Assembly: GCA_030159075.1 (NCBI GenBank)
Contig: BROG01000644.1
Span: 124,001-188,000, forward strand
DNA: 64,000 bases
Direction of reading: 5' to 3'
From: Atrina japonica
Taxonomy: Eukaryota > Mollusca > Bivalvia > Pterioida > Pinnidae
Positions 48,282-61,113 of this stretch are shown here, piece by piece. Each line of letters begins with the position of its first letter. Position 1 is the first letter of the stretch. Made by a program: the position numbers and the translations under genes. The notes below the pieces were generated by a model. It saw nothing but the letters and a program-made list of their open reading frames with translations. It did not search any database and was not told the origin of the DNA.

Positions 48282-49352
48282 TGTTGTAGTACTAGAGCCA
48301 TGCTGCAGTTAGAGTCATGCCACAGTTATTAATCAGATAGTGAATATGTAGAGAGTTGATCAGGCTTGATATCTACTTTGAAAAAAAAGAGTCGGACAAA
48401 ATTCATTTTTCAATGTCAGATAATTGTCAGGAATTTTGAAAAATTAGTCAATGAAAAATGAAATTTCAGTAGTATATAAATCCATTAGCTATGTTTATTA
48501 ATAAAACAATTGTTACCTGAAGAATAAGGTATTTAATGGATGGATTGGAGGTCTTTAGGGGAGAAGGAGGGTGATAAAATAAGGTGGTATGGGTCAATGT
48601 AAATCACAATTTGGACACAACATATCTAGTGAAAAGCTGTGGGAATTTTATCATAGTCTGTGGCAACATATTTAGTGCCAGACATTTTACAGACATTTTA
48701 CAGACAGCAGACAAAGAATATATCACATTGGTCGTTAAAATATCTAAAGTTAGTGCTATTTCTGAAATGATGTGAAGAGAGCAAATTGATTTGATATGCA
48801 TCCAGCACAGTATTGCATCACAGAAATAAGTTGGATGTATAACATGTGTTAGATAGTCTAGGATGCTTGATCTTTATATGTTAGATGAAAAGTGATTTTA
48901 TGCATCAACATCAGAGTTGAATATAGAATCTATTTTATACTGTCCTTGTTTTTTTTAAAAAACAAGCTACAAATGTATTTGCAAATTTATAAAAATTTTG
49001 AAAAAAATTTCATTTTATTGTGTCAGTTTAAAATTAACTTTATTCTGGTTACAAGTAAAATTTCTGCTGGTGAATTACTGTGGCAATATTTAAAGATGTA
49101 ATAACTTTTATACATCATACAGTACCTTTTTGTAATAATATTTGTGGCATGTGTGTTTTATATACAGATTTTGCTCAGAGTAAAAAAAAATTTGGTCAAA
49201 TTAAATCTACACTAAAACAAGTTACACACAAATTTTTATATCATCTGTGTATGAAGGAAATTTTAGTTTTTAACTCCATTTGATGGAGGGTTGGGACTTT
49301 AATCTCCATTTGGAAGTGGTTATCATTTTGTGCCAAATTAGGAATGTGTGAT

Positions 49353-49490
49353 TAAAAGTGTGTGTGTGTTGTGTTTGAATATGCCTATGTGTGTCTGTAA
49401 GTGTGAATCTGTGTGTGTTTATGCATGTGTGTATATATGTATGCATGTGTCTGTAAGTGTGTAGGTGTATGTGTATGTAAGATATAAAGA
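49353..49490. repeat. Degenerate (TG)n-rich tract
   Basis: Interspersed gtgtgt, gtctgt and atgtatg motifs over ~130 bp. Confidence 0.8.
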
Positions 49491-50389
49491 GAACTTTTAT
49501 GTTCATTAAATGTCTAAAGTAAAAGAATCATGACTTTTAATTCCAGCATTACTAATGTTTGTACATGTAAGATTTTATCCCTAACATGTTTTGAAATAAA
49601 GTTCATCTTTTACATTATTTGACATTTAACAAATTTTGGTATTTTATGATAATGGATGAAGAGTTTTGGCTGCTCTTTTATGCACTATCATGCATGTCAT
49701 TTGTTAGTATATTTATTTCTTTTGTAGTGTATGTGAACATTATATATTTTTTTCAAACTTGCCATGCATGTACCATTTTCTGTTTTTATCATTTCTGCAT
49801 TCGAAGGATTTGCATACTTTTATGTATTAATTTTTTATTATTTAATTAGTCATTACTTTGTATCAGTTTCATATAAACAGGGAATGTTTGATTATTATTT
49901 ACTGTACAGACTTTTATTTTTACATTAAAACCCAAGACTGATTTGTTTACAGAATACGTCTGGAATATCCTTAATTTAACTTTTAGTATGTTCACCAGTA
50001 GCACAAAATAAGTAATTGAGTTTTGAAACAGTTTTGCATTTTCTCCATTCACAAGATAATTGTCATCCAGGTTGAAAGATATCATTTTTGAAAGCATTGC
50101 AACTGTATACAGTTTACACTATCATAGCCTAAGTAGAACTAAAAATAGGAGATGGTCGATGTGCTCCAACTAACCCCCCAAATTAACCCAGACTCAGTTT
50201 TGCTACTTTGAAGAAATATGGAATTTTTATTATAATTTTTGCTATAAGAGTAAATGTAAATGATAAAAAAAAGTTATTTACCTGGCTTCTTACATACTCT
50301 CTTCTAGTGACCTTGGTAGGGACATATCACACAAATTTTGGTTTTTATGAAGATCTTATATTTTGTATAAATTTGATACCTTTACATCA

Positions 50390-51030
50390 AGAAGGGATAT
50401 ACTGTCAAGATATCCTGCTGGAATATACTGTCATGGATTCCTGATGATATATACTGTCAAAATGTCATGGGATATATTGTCAAGATGCCCAGATGGGATA
50501 TACTGTCCAGATGTCACAATGGGATATACCTTTCAGATATCCTAATGGGATATACTGTCCAGATGCCCTGATGGGATATACTGTCCAGATGTCACAATAG
50601 GATATACCTTTCAGATATCCTAATGGGATATACTGTCCAGATGTGCTTATGGATATACTGTCCAGATGTCACAATGGGATATACCTTTCAGATATCCTAA
50701 TGAGATATACTGTCCAGATGTCCTTATGGGATATACTGTCCAGATATACTCATGAGATATAATATCATGATGCCCTGATGGGATATACTGTCAAGACGTA
50801 CAGATTAAATACACTGTCAAAATGTATTGAAGGGATTTGCTATCCGGATGTCCGTCTGGATGGGATATACTGTCAAGACGTACAGATTGAATACACTGTC
50901 AAAATGTATTGAAGGGATTTGCTATCCGGATGTCCATCCGGATGGGATATACTGTCAAGATGTACAGATTGAATACACTGTCAAAATGTATTGAAGGGAT
51001 TTGCTGTCCGGATAGGATATACTGTCAAGA
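50390..51030. repeat. ~22-30-bp minisatellite (gggatatactgtccagatgt)
   Basis: More than twenty imperfect copies of gggatatactgtc(c/a)agatgtcc-type units. From ~50800 a higher-order unit of ~105 bp (starting tcaagacgtacagatt and containing aatgtattgaagggatttgc) recurs about three times. Non-coding despite short open frames. Confidence 0.93.
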
Positions 51031-52772
51031 TGTCCTGTATATGTCTTGTAATGTCATTGTGTTGGTACTGTCAATATGTCATATCATGATAGCTTGTATA
51101 TACATTTACTGCTGCCAAAGTGACATGAATACATCTCTTTCTCTCAGAATGTAATACATACATGTAATTGATACTAAATAGGCCCTACATATATCTGTGC
51201 TGTCTGAATGGTTTGTAATTGTGTGATGTTGTAAGAACATTATGTTATACCTATGATACTGTCAAAGCTGTGACAGTTCTCTGTATGCATTGGCAATTGT
51301 ACATCTTTTACTGTCAAAATGTTACACTTATACCTACAGCTGTCAACATTATGTACATACATTTCATATTTCCAACCAAATCTCTTTGGCTAACATCTGG
51401 TAAAGGGAGATAATTCTGTATTTCACTCACTTTGACTTCAGATCTATTACAGTGAATGACACCAGATGTAGATGTGTATTTTTTGTAATTTATTCAATTG
51501 AGGTGTTACTTTATCTGGGGAAAAATAATTGTATAGTAGATGTGCCAAATATAATATCTATAATCTTCCATAATGATGGATGGTTAAATTATTTATTGAT
51601 GCATTGTTGATCTGTTTTGTGTATTCATTTTAACCAGATTTACACTACTTTTAAATCAAATGAATAAAATATTTAATATGAAGATTTCAACTTTAGTTTT
51701 TATCAAGCATTTTATGTCTCTTTGAAAGTGGCCGAATATATCAAGTACACATATGAATGTTTTAGTTTAATATGTTACCCATGGATTATCATATTTCATC
51801 TACTTTGTACCTCACACTAATTTACATGTAGTTCTTACCTGTTCTCCCATATTTTTCTTTCTTTTTTTTTTTCAATATTTTAGAAACAGTAATAACAACT
51901 CATATATTTAATACCTACTACAAGTTTATATCAGCCCCATTCTGTAGGTATTTATATAGTATATTGTATAGTTAAAATTTTATAAAAGATTATATATATG
52001 GCATATAAATTTAACATTCCTTAAAGACAAATTGATCCTCTACCCCCAAGTTTCTTTTAGTTACATATTTAAATGTATATTTAAAGTACACAGTCACGAA
52101 GATTGGCTTGGTATTACTAGTTGCCAGTCTTGAACTTTTTATCATATTTTAAAATTTCTTCTTGACATAAATACAATTAATATGTCTAAATTATTAAAAT
52201 CATGTAAAGCCTCCATTTTGAAATTTTCAATATCAATCATATGGTCGTATCTTATTTAAAAATGTTCAACATTACCAATATAGTTAACACAGTTAGATTA
52301 CTACATTTTTTCCATGCTTATCAGATAAAAAATAGTTATACATTTTCTTATTTTCTATACTTCTCAGTTGGTTTACAATTAAAACTATATGTAACTCATT
52401 TTACTGACCCTATTCTGTTATAGTGGACTCGTTTAAACACTTAGTTTTGACAAGTTTTAAAGTTAGTACAATACAACATCAAATACATGTACATGTACTA
52501 ATAAACTGTGTACCTCATGTATTGTACTATTAAATCAAACATATGTCAATATATGGGAAAGGTATTTGGTGATGATTGTTTTTGTACCTATCCACTTGTA
52601 TGCATCTAGTAAGACTGGGATTGATCAGACTGTGAAAATGTTGCAGAGTGTACAGTTCACTCCCTTCTACAGATATTAAACATTAAGTAAGCATAAACAT
52701 ACAACATTGTCTCTTTACAGTTGTAATGGGTCTAGCAGCAGGCAAGTGTAACTGTGCTGTATCTGTTGGTTT

Positions 52773-53082
52773 GGGATAACGTCGATAGTCCGACACTCAT
52801 TGGTCCGACACTCAATAGTCCGACACTCATTAGTCCGACACTATACACGTTTGTCTGAAAGGGTATATCTTTACATGGGTTGGACCCCCTTTTTTTGGCC
52901 GAATGCATTTGTATCGGGACATGTACCTTGGGTTGGGAACACAGACACCCCCCTTTTTTAAATTGGATCCACCCCTGACATTGATCAACGTTATTACATT
53001 TCTGTGTCCACACTTGTTTTTCAAGGTAGTGGAAAATGATCGAGTGTCGGACTATTGAGTGTCGGACTATCGGGACGACCCC
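52773..53082. mobile_element. 310-bp MITE with tandem-unit TIRs and 8-bp target duplication
   Basis: Left end gggataacgtcgatagtccg followed by four tccgacactca-type units. The inverted right end is gagtgtcggactatcgggac + gacccc. Exact 8-bp duplication gttggttt at 52765-52772 and 53083-53090. The 8-bp duplication is hAT-like, but no transposase is present. Confidence 0.88.
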
Positions 53083-55081
53083 GTTGGTTTTACATGTGAT
53101 TTGAAATTGGTGGTTTGAATCAACTTACTTAGAACTGAAAATTATCTTAAGACTGAGAATATTCTTAACGTGGTCTGCTTGCTTTGCCAATCATATTTCA
53201 TGATTAGCTAAAGTTGAGTGAAATTCTCCTATTTAGTTATTTTCAAGTTTTTAACAAATTGGCCTTGGTGTAGCATTGTTTTTTATAACATTTGGAAATA
53301 AGACATCTACTTTAAGTTTTTACTGATATTTATACATGTAACAGTTTTTTGTGTCGTATATGAAATATAAATATTGTAAAACTTGAATACAAGCAGTGAA
53401 TTGTTTGGTTGCTTTTGATTGGTTGATGGTGTGGTGCTGTTAAAAGGTTGATATGGTTTTTGATTTACTGTTGCTATGAACCAACTAATTCTTCCTGTTT
53501 TGTCTGTGTGTTTTTGGTTTATGTGATTGAATCTGTAAGTGTTAAAACTGGTGAGTTTGAAAGGTTACTGAATTTATGAAATATGGTAGTCATGATGAAT
53601 TTTTATTTCATACATTAATACTTATAATTTTCAACATACATGTAATTGAATAACCTGAATAATTATGTTGTTATATTCTGCTTAATATGATCACTTCATT
53701 AACTGGAGCACTTTGACTGGAAGAGGGTGCTGTAATCATTTGAGTTAGTAATTGAAAAACATTTTATATTCTTATAATAAAATCCTTGGTTAAGTTACAA
53801 CAAGTCATAAAATAATTTTATATCAGTCCCAAACATTTTAATAAGTCTTCTGTACTAATCAATTAACCAGTATTATAATCTGTTCATTGTAATGTTTGTG
53901 AGAAAACCTCTCATTCATTTTAAACATTTTTAAGTCAAAGCTCACAATAATTACTATAATCTTCTTAAATTCTATATGTCAGAAGGCTGATAGAAAAGTT
54001 ATGAGCCTCACATGTAAAGATTTGACATTTTTGGGGGACATACTTTATTATTTTCGCCATAATCCTCCCCCCATTGTCTATACACCATATAGCCACTATA
54101 GCCAGTTATGTTGAAAGGCTTTGAGGCTACTATTGACTAAGCTCTTATTTATTTTTTGAGGCGAATTCAGTTTTTAGGATAACACTGCTTATGTCCCCTT
54201 TAATTGTCCAGAAAGTCCCCACTTCATATCTAGCATCATCTGACTGAAAATATTTACCAGAAATGGCCTCTTTTAACTACAAGGATAAATGAAATTCTGA
54301 TGAAGCAAGATAAGACAAGTAAGGGGGATGATGAATCAATTCAAAGCCACAATAATTGATGGCAGCCATAACAACAACAAGACACGTGAGCTGGAGTATT
54401 GTACTGGTTTTACACAGTGTTTGATCTTAACACTTTTTTTATAACTAACTAAGAAGTGATCACACAATATACTGCATTGATTGTCTTTCCCTTTTTGGAG
54501 ATAATCTTTTGTAAGAATACCATCAGCATTTCAAGTAACACTGAGGCCAATTAAGCCTCCCAGTTGACGGAACAGTTATTATCTTTTTTGGGTTGGGAAC
54601 ATGCTAGGATGGTGCTTCCCTTGTTTAGAGTGTTGTTTTGATTCTGGGGTAATATGATGGACCCATATTTTATCCATTTTCAACCTCAGTATAAAGTTGT
54701 CAGGGTCTGTCTTTACATGGTTCAGATTAGCAGACACCATATTCTTGTTTGCTTTTGATCAGCTTTCTTAAGTCTTAAGGTACCATAAGGTCAAGGTCAC
54801 ATTGCACCTATGGACAGATATTTTATCAGGGCTTTAATTTTTCAAGCCTTCTCAAAATGCTTTCAAACTTTAATTTTGTATTGGTCATGACCTAATTTGT
54901 GTCATGACCTTGACCTGGGTTATGTATTCAAGGTTAAGGTCACAGTGCACTTACAGACAGAATAATATGATTTAAAGTGGAAATCTGAAGGAGATGTATG
55001 TGTATGTTTTAAAGAATATCTAATGCATCATTCATTTTTGTATTTCAAAATTTTTATGTTTGCTGCTTGGCCACAACTAGT

Positions 55082-55543
55082 CCTATAATATAAGCCTTCG
55101 TTGGTTCAGATCGTTTGATTTTAACATTTTTTATCAGATATTTATTTTTACTGTTTATGTCGAACCACGACGTCGTATTGGAAGTTGCCATTTTCTCGTA
55201 GCAAGTTCCCAATGAATTTTTCTGGGAACTTTGAATGGTTCTTTGACAATGTTATCAACAGTATTGAGTTTATTTCTGTCATAATTATTATACATAAATG
55301 TCTCAAATATTTGCAAAAATTGTTTACCGAATCATATGGTTGAGGTATAACCTATTTTGAAACACTTTTCTAACAGTCACCCCCTACTTTTAGACTGTCA
55401 AGCAGGTCACATATGAGACGTTCCACAGTCTATCAAAATGCTACGAGAAAATAGCAACTTCTGATAAGACTTACTGGTTCAGCATCAGCTGATAACAAAG
55501 TTGAAAGCAAACTATATGTACCAACGAAGGCTTAAATTATAGG
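55082..55543. repeat. ~460-bp foldback element
   Basis: Left cctataatataagccttcgt + tgg pairs with right 55521-55543 (its reverse complement, one to two mismatches). The inner 'gaagttgccattttctcgta' at 55181 pairs with 'ctacgagaaaatagcaactt' at 55441. Arms extend imperfectly between these blocks. No ORF. Confidence 0.85.
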
Positions 55544-55908
55544 TCTAGACCACTTTCTCACATTTTAACTTCTAGTCAAACAAATAAGGAAAACTACATT
55601 CTAACAGTGACTGTAACTTCTGAGTACTGTAAATTAAATCTTCATATTTGACATGCATACCCCAAGTATTGGCAAACAAAAGTACAGAACCTGACCTTTG
55701 AACTTAAAATGATGTAGTTTGTAATTATCTTGTATTTAAACACTGGCATTAGAATGTAACCTATACATATTCACCAATTCAGTACATGTATTTAATCATG
55801 ACAGTGAGGTTTTTCATAAGTATGCTAATGTACATTTGTCATCAAAATCCTGGCTTTTCACTAATAATTGGAACTTGTTGTACTGAAGTTATTTTTGTTA
55901 TCACACAG

Positions 55909-55991
55909 TGGATTTAGGTACTGGAACGACTGCTGGTATCAGTGGTACTGATGCATTAGAGAGCAATTCCGTTAGACTATCACCAAGGTAA
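55909..55991 (+). CDS. AGBL5: Candidate alternative terminal exon of AGBL5
   Basis: Acceptor ttatcacacag. Joined in phase 1 to the donor at 48150, it reads VDLGTGTTAGISGTDALESN then SVRLSPR-TAA, which would give a 1106-aa isoform. The end resembles the SPR-containing C-terminus that I recall for vertebrate CCP5. The stop TAA at 55989-55991 overlaps a donor consensus (CCAAG|gtaatg at 55987/55988), so it could instead be an internal exon. The 7.8-kb intron and short length keep confidence moderate. Confidence 0.5.
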
Positions 55992-56371
55992 TGCACAGTA
56001 GCACCTATAGCTAATATTATTCAGAGCTTACAGCAGTTTGTGTGGCCATTACAACTTACCACCATATGTACTGTGTGTTGTTTGATATCAAGATAAATCA
56101 TGTCATTTGCTTTTGCATTTTAATATCATTTTGATCATAATCATAATCAGCAGGAGTTAAGTGTTTTCTTTGTTAATTTAGTTATATATATAGTAATATA
56201 TTTACCATTATTTCCCCTTTGTACCAAGCTAACCTGTAAACGTAGAGCTATTTGCAAATTGCAAGATTATTTCACATGAGGGGAACTCTCAAACTATTCT
56301 ACAGTTTGGTTTATTGACCGGGGGAGGTCAAGTTTTATCATATAAAGTACTGGAAGATAAAAGTCACTTAA

Positions 56372-56462
56372 TTCATCAACCCCTGAATAACAATGGACCC
56401 TTCTGTAAATCAGTGACTTAGACTAGTCCAAATGTCTCTTTGGGAGTATAACAGTAAACAGG
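56372..56462. mobile_element. ~90-bp TTAA mini-MITE
   Basis: Bounded by TTAA at 56368-56371 and 56463-56466. Contains 'caacccctgaataacaatgg' and 'agtccaaatgtctct', as in the other copies. Confidence 0.7.
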
Positions 56463-57650
56463 TTAAAGAAAATCTATTATCATAACATGTATAAGGGATA
56501 CTTCATGCTTATATTTCATTTCCTGTTCACATTGTTATCATTTTAAAGTGACAGTGTACCAGTTTGTGAGCACACAAGACACAGTAAACTAAGTAGGAAC
56601 AAGTTTATAGAGCTAACATTCACTGTGATGCACATCCGTCTGATGAATGCTACCTAATCATCATTATACAACCATTGACATTATATACACCAAGTACATC
56701 CAGGTAGCAGATAGACCTCCTGGGATGCTGGGAAATGTTACTCATGTGATCTTAAGTGATGGCCCAGGTTAATTAGATCCATTCTGCCACTTTTACATTT
56801 TGTTGGAGGAAAAATCATGCATTTTGTGATTATTATAATACATGTATATTTATGATTCTTACCCATATTATCTCATTTAACTTATACCTGTAGAAAGCTG
56901 CTTTATTTGATGACAAAAAAGCTAGTACTGCTATTCAATATTTTGCTACTTATAACTTATTTGTAGCCAGTATTAATTAGAGAGCTTCCCTATAGATTAT
57001 AGTAATTGATTGGGACCATAGACTAGTGTAGGTGTCAACTTTACTTAAGTACTGGTGTAAATGTTAGATTTATTTTTCTGCAGTAAGGAATATATTATCT
57101 CATCAACCTCTGTGGTCACATTTAGACTCACCCAAATCAGTAACTGTGAAGTTTATTATGAAAATTCAGGGATAAACAATTTAATATTGAATGTAAAATC
57201 ATTTTTTTGGAAATTTGGATTCTAAAATATACACTCCAGAATTCTAATAGTGGCATTACCATTCTTTGATGTGAATGAGTCCAAGTATGGCTACAGGGGT
57301 CAAGGTGTTAACTGATGAATTTGGTAGATATACTTAAAATATAATTTTGTATTATTGGTGTATCATTTCATTGCTATATATTGATATAAAATCAAAACTT
57401 GATGTGAATGTTATGAAAATCTTTGAAATTCATTTGATAAAAACGTCATACATTTGTATTTTACATGGTAACTGTCATTCTCATTCTTGACGCTGTAAAT
57501 CATTTTCTCAGAAATTGACTTTGAATTGTACGATAAATGTCAAAGCAGAGATGAATTCATTTATTCCATGCAGAAAATTATCTCAAATTATTTAGATAAA
57601 TCTAAATAATTTTCGTTTACTTTATAATTATTTACTTAATACATGTTTAA

Positions 57651-57731
57651 CTCATTCACCCTAAAGACACATTTGGACCGGCCTAAAACATTGATTTACA
57701 GAAGAGTCCATTGTATTTCAGGGGTGATGAG
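57651..57731. mobile_element. 81-bp TTAA mini-MITE, best-preserved copy
   Basis: TTAA|ctcattcaccctaaagacac at the left and 'tcaggggtgatgag|TTAA' at the right: inverted termini with TTAA on both sides, as left by piggyBac-type transposition. Confidence 0.8.
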
Positions 57732-58103
57732 TTAATTTTTGTAATTATTCGTAGCTAATAACAAATAGAACTGCAGTAGTCATTTATATTTAGTGCATTA
57801 CATCATTTGAAAATAAAAACAAGACAACATTTCGTCAACCAGGTTAGCTTTTCTGCAAAGTTAGGGGTATATTTATCATAAAATTAAATACCTATATGTG
57901 ATAGTGCAGACATTAGACTAAGCTATTGTAGAATGAGCTGCTCTTTAAGCTGCATTGATAGACCACCAGATGTTTGAACCAGAGGTCACCTGTTTCCCAA
58001 TAGAGGCAAATTTTTGCTACATGTAAGTCAGGCCTGACAGAATGAAATTCATTGGTTGGTAGGGGGATAAAGTCTATGTAACATTACATTACAGATACCA
58101 AAT

Positions 58104-58270
58104 AACATTAAAACTTGCTTTAGCAATCACCTGTGTATTAAGACCACCTGGTCATAAACACCATTTTTGCTGTCCCCAATAGTACCATTTGTGTACAAAG
58201 CAACCTCTATATTAAGACCACATCCCTATAAAGACTGGTTTTGTAGTGTCCGTAAAATGGTCTTTATATA
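58104..58270. repeat. Partial copy of the 60817 MITE
   Basis: Shares 'aaacttgctttagcaa', 'tgctgtccccaatagtacca' and 'gactggttttgt.gtgtcc' with 60817-61113 but lacks clean termini. Confidence 0.75.
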
Positions 58271-58309
58271 TATGTTTTATTCTAATAAATAACAGGAGTC
58301 AGTCTACAA

Positions 58310-58420
58310 ATATGGTGAGCACTAGACAAACGCAGACCCTTGATAAATTTAGAGGAGGGATCAGGAGCTATAGAGGAGTTAGTATTCCCTGTTGACCAAT
58401 CATGCATAACTATGAAAATG
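58310..58420. repeat. Dispersed repeat (second copy of the 30350 family)
   Basis: 'aaatttagaggagggatcag' is shared with ~30390. It follows an acceptor-like aataacag and stays open for 30 codons, so it can mimic an exon. Confidence 0.55.
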
Positions 58421-59631
58421 GGCTTGTGTATGTACTCTGATGTAGTGATTGGCACAAGAATTTGAAACAGTCCTAGATTATTATTATCTCCAAGCTGAAT
58501 TCAGCTACTACCAATCAGAAGTACCGGTACACTCAAACTGCCAGTTGTTGCTAGTAGATAGACCCAGTTGTAAGATTTTATACCCTACTTCTAAAAGATA
58601 ATTACATAAAAAACTGTATTGGTTAGGTTAGTTAAAGTCCATAGCATAAGTATCCATTTGTGGCACTGCCTAAAGCTTGTACTGCCTTGATAATGATTAA
58701 GAGAAAGATATTCACCTTGAATTTCATTTCAAACATCCAACAATGTATATTTACTTTTGCATACAAAATCCCCCCCCCCCCCAAAAAAAAAAGGATTTTG
58801 ACAGTACATGTAGAAACTGCATTAAGTACACAATTCCACAAAATAAATAAAGTTTCTAATTTGCTTGTGTTGTTTTAACCAGACTATATTATACACCAAT
58901 ACATGTCATTTTAAATTGATTTCAAAAACCTGTGATGTATTGTAACTAGTTCTAAATTACCTTCAGACTAATCCATTGTACAAAAAACATGCAGAATATT
59001 TTAAGCAGTTTAAATGCATGTGATTACTTTTCAATGAAAAGTGTCTGAAGGGTTGTAGACAGCTTAGTTACGTAGATATATTTATAGCTTATCCTGATTC
59101 GCTCTGTACAATAGAGATCAAAAGCATTTTTGTCTATATGCAATTGTAGTTATTAATGATACTAAACTATACAAAAGTACTTAACACTTAAAGTATACAT
59201 GTATATTCAAATGAGCCCCTAACAATTAAATGCACAGTACTTACGTACATTTTAAATCATTGATGTGGATATTTTGTCAAATTCCTGCATATTTAGTGTT
59301 GCTATTTATAATTATAATGCTATTATTCTGCTTCATTATAAAAAAACATATATATGTCATTGTATTATTTAACATCATCAAATTGCAAAGGGCCTGGAGT
59401 TCTTTTCACAAAAAAAAAAAAATCTTAATAATAAAAATTCATTGTAAGTTATACTTAAAAGTTCATGAATTACAAGTACTTTTACTCAAGATTCTTTCAG
59501 GAAAAGATTGGTTTTTGAGAAATAGAAAAAAGAGCCTCCTTATGCACCCATGACCTTTTATTATTCATTAGTATTAATTGTTACCCAATGGCCTATATAA
59601 AAATGATTTTGTAATGTTTCCGACTTTGATA

Positions 59632-59736
59632 TGTCACGTTTTAATCAGTGATGTCACAACTAGACAATTGTTAACTGTTTCAACCCAGCCTGATGAACTG
59701 TTGACCAGCTGTGACATCACTGATTAAACTGTGGCA
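59632..59736. repeat. Hairpin with 'cagtgatgtcaca' arms
   Basis: Left gttttaatcagtgatgtcac pairs with right 'gtgacatcactgattaaac' across a ~50-nt loop. Confidence 0.85.
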
Positions 59737-59746
59737 TGATACAAGC

Positions 59747-60004
59747 ATGGCAGTGTTATATACATGTGTGATTATTGTAATTGCAGTGATTGTAAAACAG
59801 CTTTTGACATTTATATCATTATTGGGTAATAAAATAGTTATTTCAAAGGTGTTAGGGGAACAGTCAACATATTGTCCGTTGTCACCAGGGAAGTCACAAG
59901 TAACTGTTACCCTTGGCCTTGTAGCCTCAGGTAAAAGTTTTCCCACAACTTCCCCGATGCCTTGGGACAGTATTTTGACTGTTACCCCAATACTCAAGAA
60001 ATAA
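59747..60004 (+). CDS. Small ORF with one hydrophobic segment, unknown
   Basis: An 85-codon ORF begins MAVLYTCVIIVIAVIVKQLL, a plausible signal anchor, then a polar part ending PILKK. No family recognised, no strong promoter and no splice context. The opposite strand is also open here over 145 codons (59680-60117), which lowers its weight. It may be chance. Confidence 0.15.
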   Translation: MAVLYTCVIIVIAVIVKQLLTFISLLGNKIVISKVLGEQSTYCPLSPGKSQVTVTLGLVASGKSFPTTSPMPWDSILTVTPILKK

Positions 60005-60496
60005 CTTACACTGTATCTATAAAATCTATTAACATTTCTAACAGAGTCTGTGAGTGTTAGTGGATTATCATGTTTATCTAAATCAAGTTTCTTAATTTTG
60101 AAAATTTGAATAGACACAAGATTTAGGCTATCGATTGTGTTTTCAAATTTTGAAAATGATCTAATGCACTTTCACCAGTTGTTGAATCTGTTTCTACCAT
60201 AACTGAAAACTTGCGTAGTATGGAACATTAGCCTATATCTTGTCTAAACATCATGGGCTCAAACTGTCATGATCGCGTCAAACCTGTACCTCACCTCAAT
60301 CACAATTTCTCCAGATTACATCAATATGTAGACCTGTAGGAAACCCGACATTGTTAGAGACTTCAATAACAGACCCCTTTCTCTCCAATTAGCATTACAT
60401 GTACATTTACAAACATACTCATTACAGTAGTAGTGCGGGCTCAACCGATGAGCCAATGTTCATATTCCTATTTCAACCAATGAAATAGCTTAGAGT

Positions 60497-60520
60497 GTGT
60501 TAACCATGTGTGGTTAACAC
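60497..60520. repeat. Perfect 10-bp-stem hairpin
   Basis: gtgttaacca-tgtg-tggttaacac. Confidence 0.9.
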
Positions 60521-60816
60521 GAAAACTTTAAACAACTGTGTTTCTGTTTAATCAACTGATTTTTCATGGTTTAACCATACATGTTATGGTAGAAATTGTT
60601 TTACATTGTACCTGTACACCCCTATTTGGGAAATAGACAGATCAGTTTGGTTTCTGCCAGATCCTTTAAGTGCCACTTTAACTTGGCAGACCTATAAACT
60701 TGTTCATCTGATTTGATTTCAATAACAAACATAAAATTATAAGGAACAACTGACCTGTTTTTAAGTTTTTATTCAATTAAAATGATCTGGCTTTCAAAAG
60801 TGTTTGGTCTGATATA

Positions 60817-61113
60817 CAGTGAAACTTGCTTTAGCAACCACCTGTGTATAAAGACCATCTGTGTATAGCAACCATCTGTGTATAAAGACCATCTATGTAT
60901 AGCAACCACCTGTGTATAAAGACCATCTGTGTATAGCAACCACCTGTGTATCAAGACCATCTGTGTATAGCGACCATCTGTGTATAAAGACCCCTGATCA
61001 CAAAGATTGTTTGTTTTGCTGTCCCCAATAGTACCATTTGTGTACAAATCAACCTCCTATAACGACTGGTTTTGTTGTGTCCCTAATGGGGTCTTCATAT
61101 ACAAGTTTCACTG
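60817..61113. mobile_element. 297-bp mariner-type MITE with internal tandem array
   Basis: TA|cagtgaaacttgctttagc at the left and 'acaagtttcactg|TA' at the right. Between 60838 and 60990, a ~34-bp unit alternating 'accatctgtgtatagcaacc' and 'tgtgtataaagacc' repeats about four to five times. Confidence 0.9.

Noticed and set aside
52727..52748. Microexon-like segment after ttacag with a GC-type donor (agcag|gcaagt).
   Set aside because: Only 22 nt, no conserved peptide, and non-canonical donor. Cannot be supported without transcripts.
52732..53024. Two overlapping minus-strand ORFs of 93 and 64 codons.
   Set aside because: They lie within the 52773-53082 MITE and translate its terminal repeat units. 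No protein family resemblance.
58292..58385. A possible further AGBL5 exon after 55987 (AG|GAGTCAG..., 30 open codons ending TGA).
   Set aside because: The sequence matches a dispersed repeat also present at ~30350-30420, so its openness and acceptor-like 5' end are more likely repeat-derived. At most an exonised repeat.
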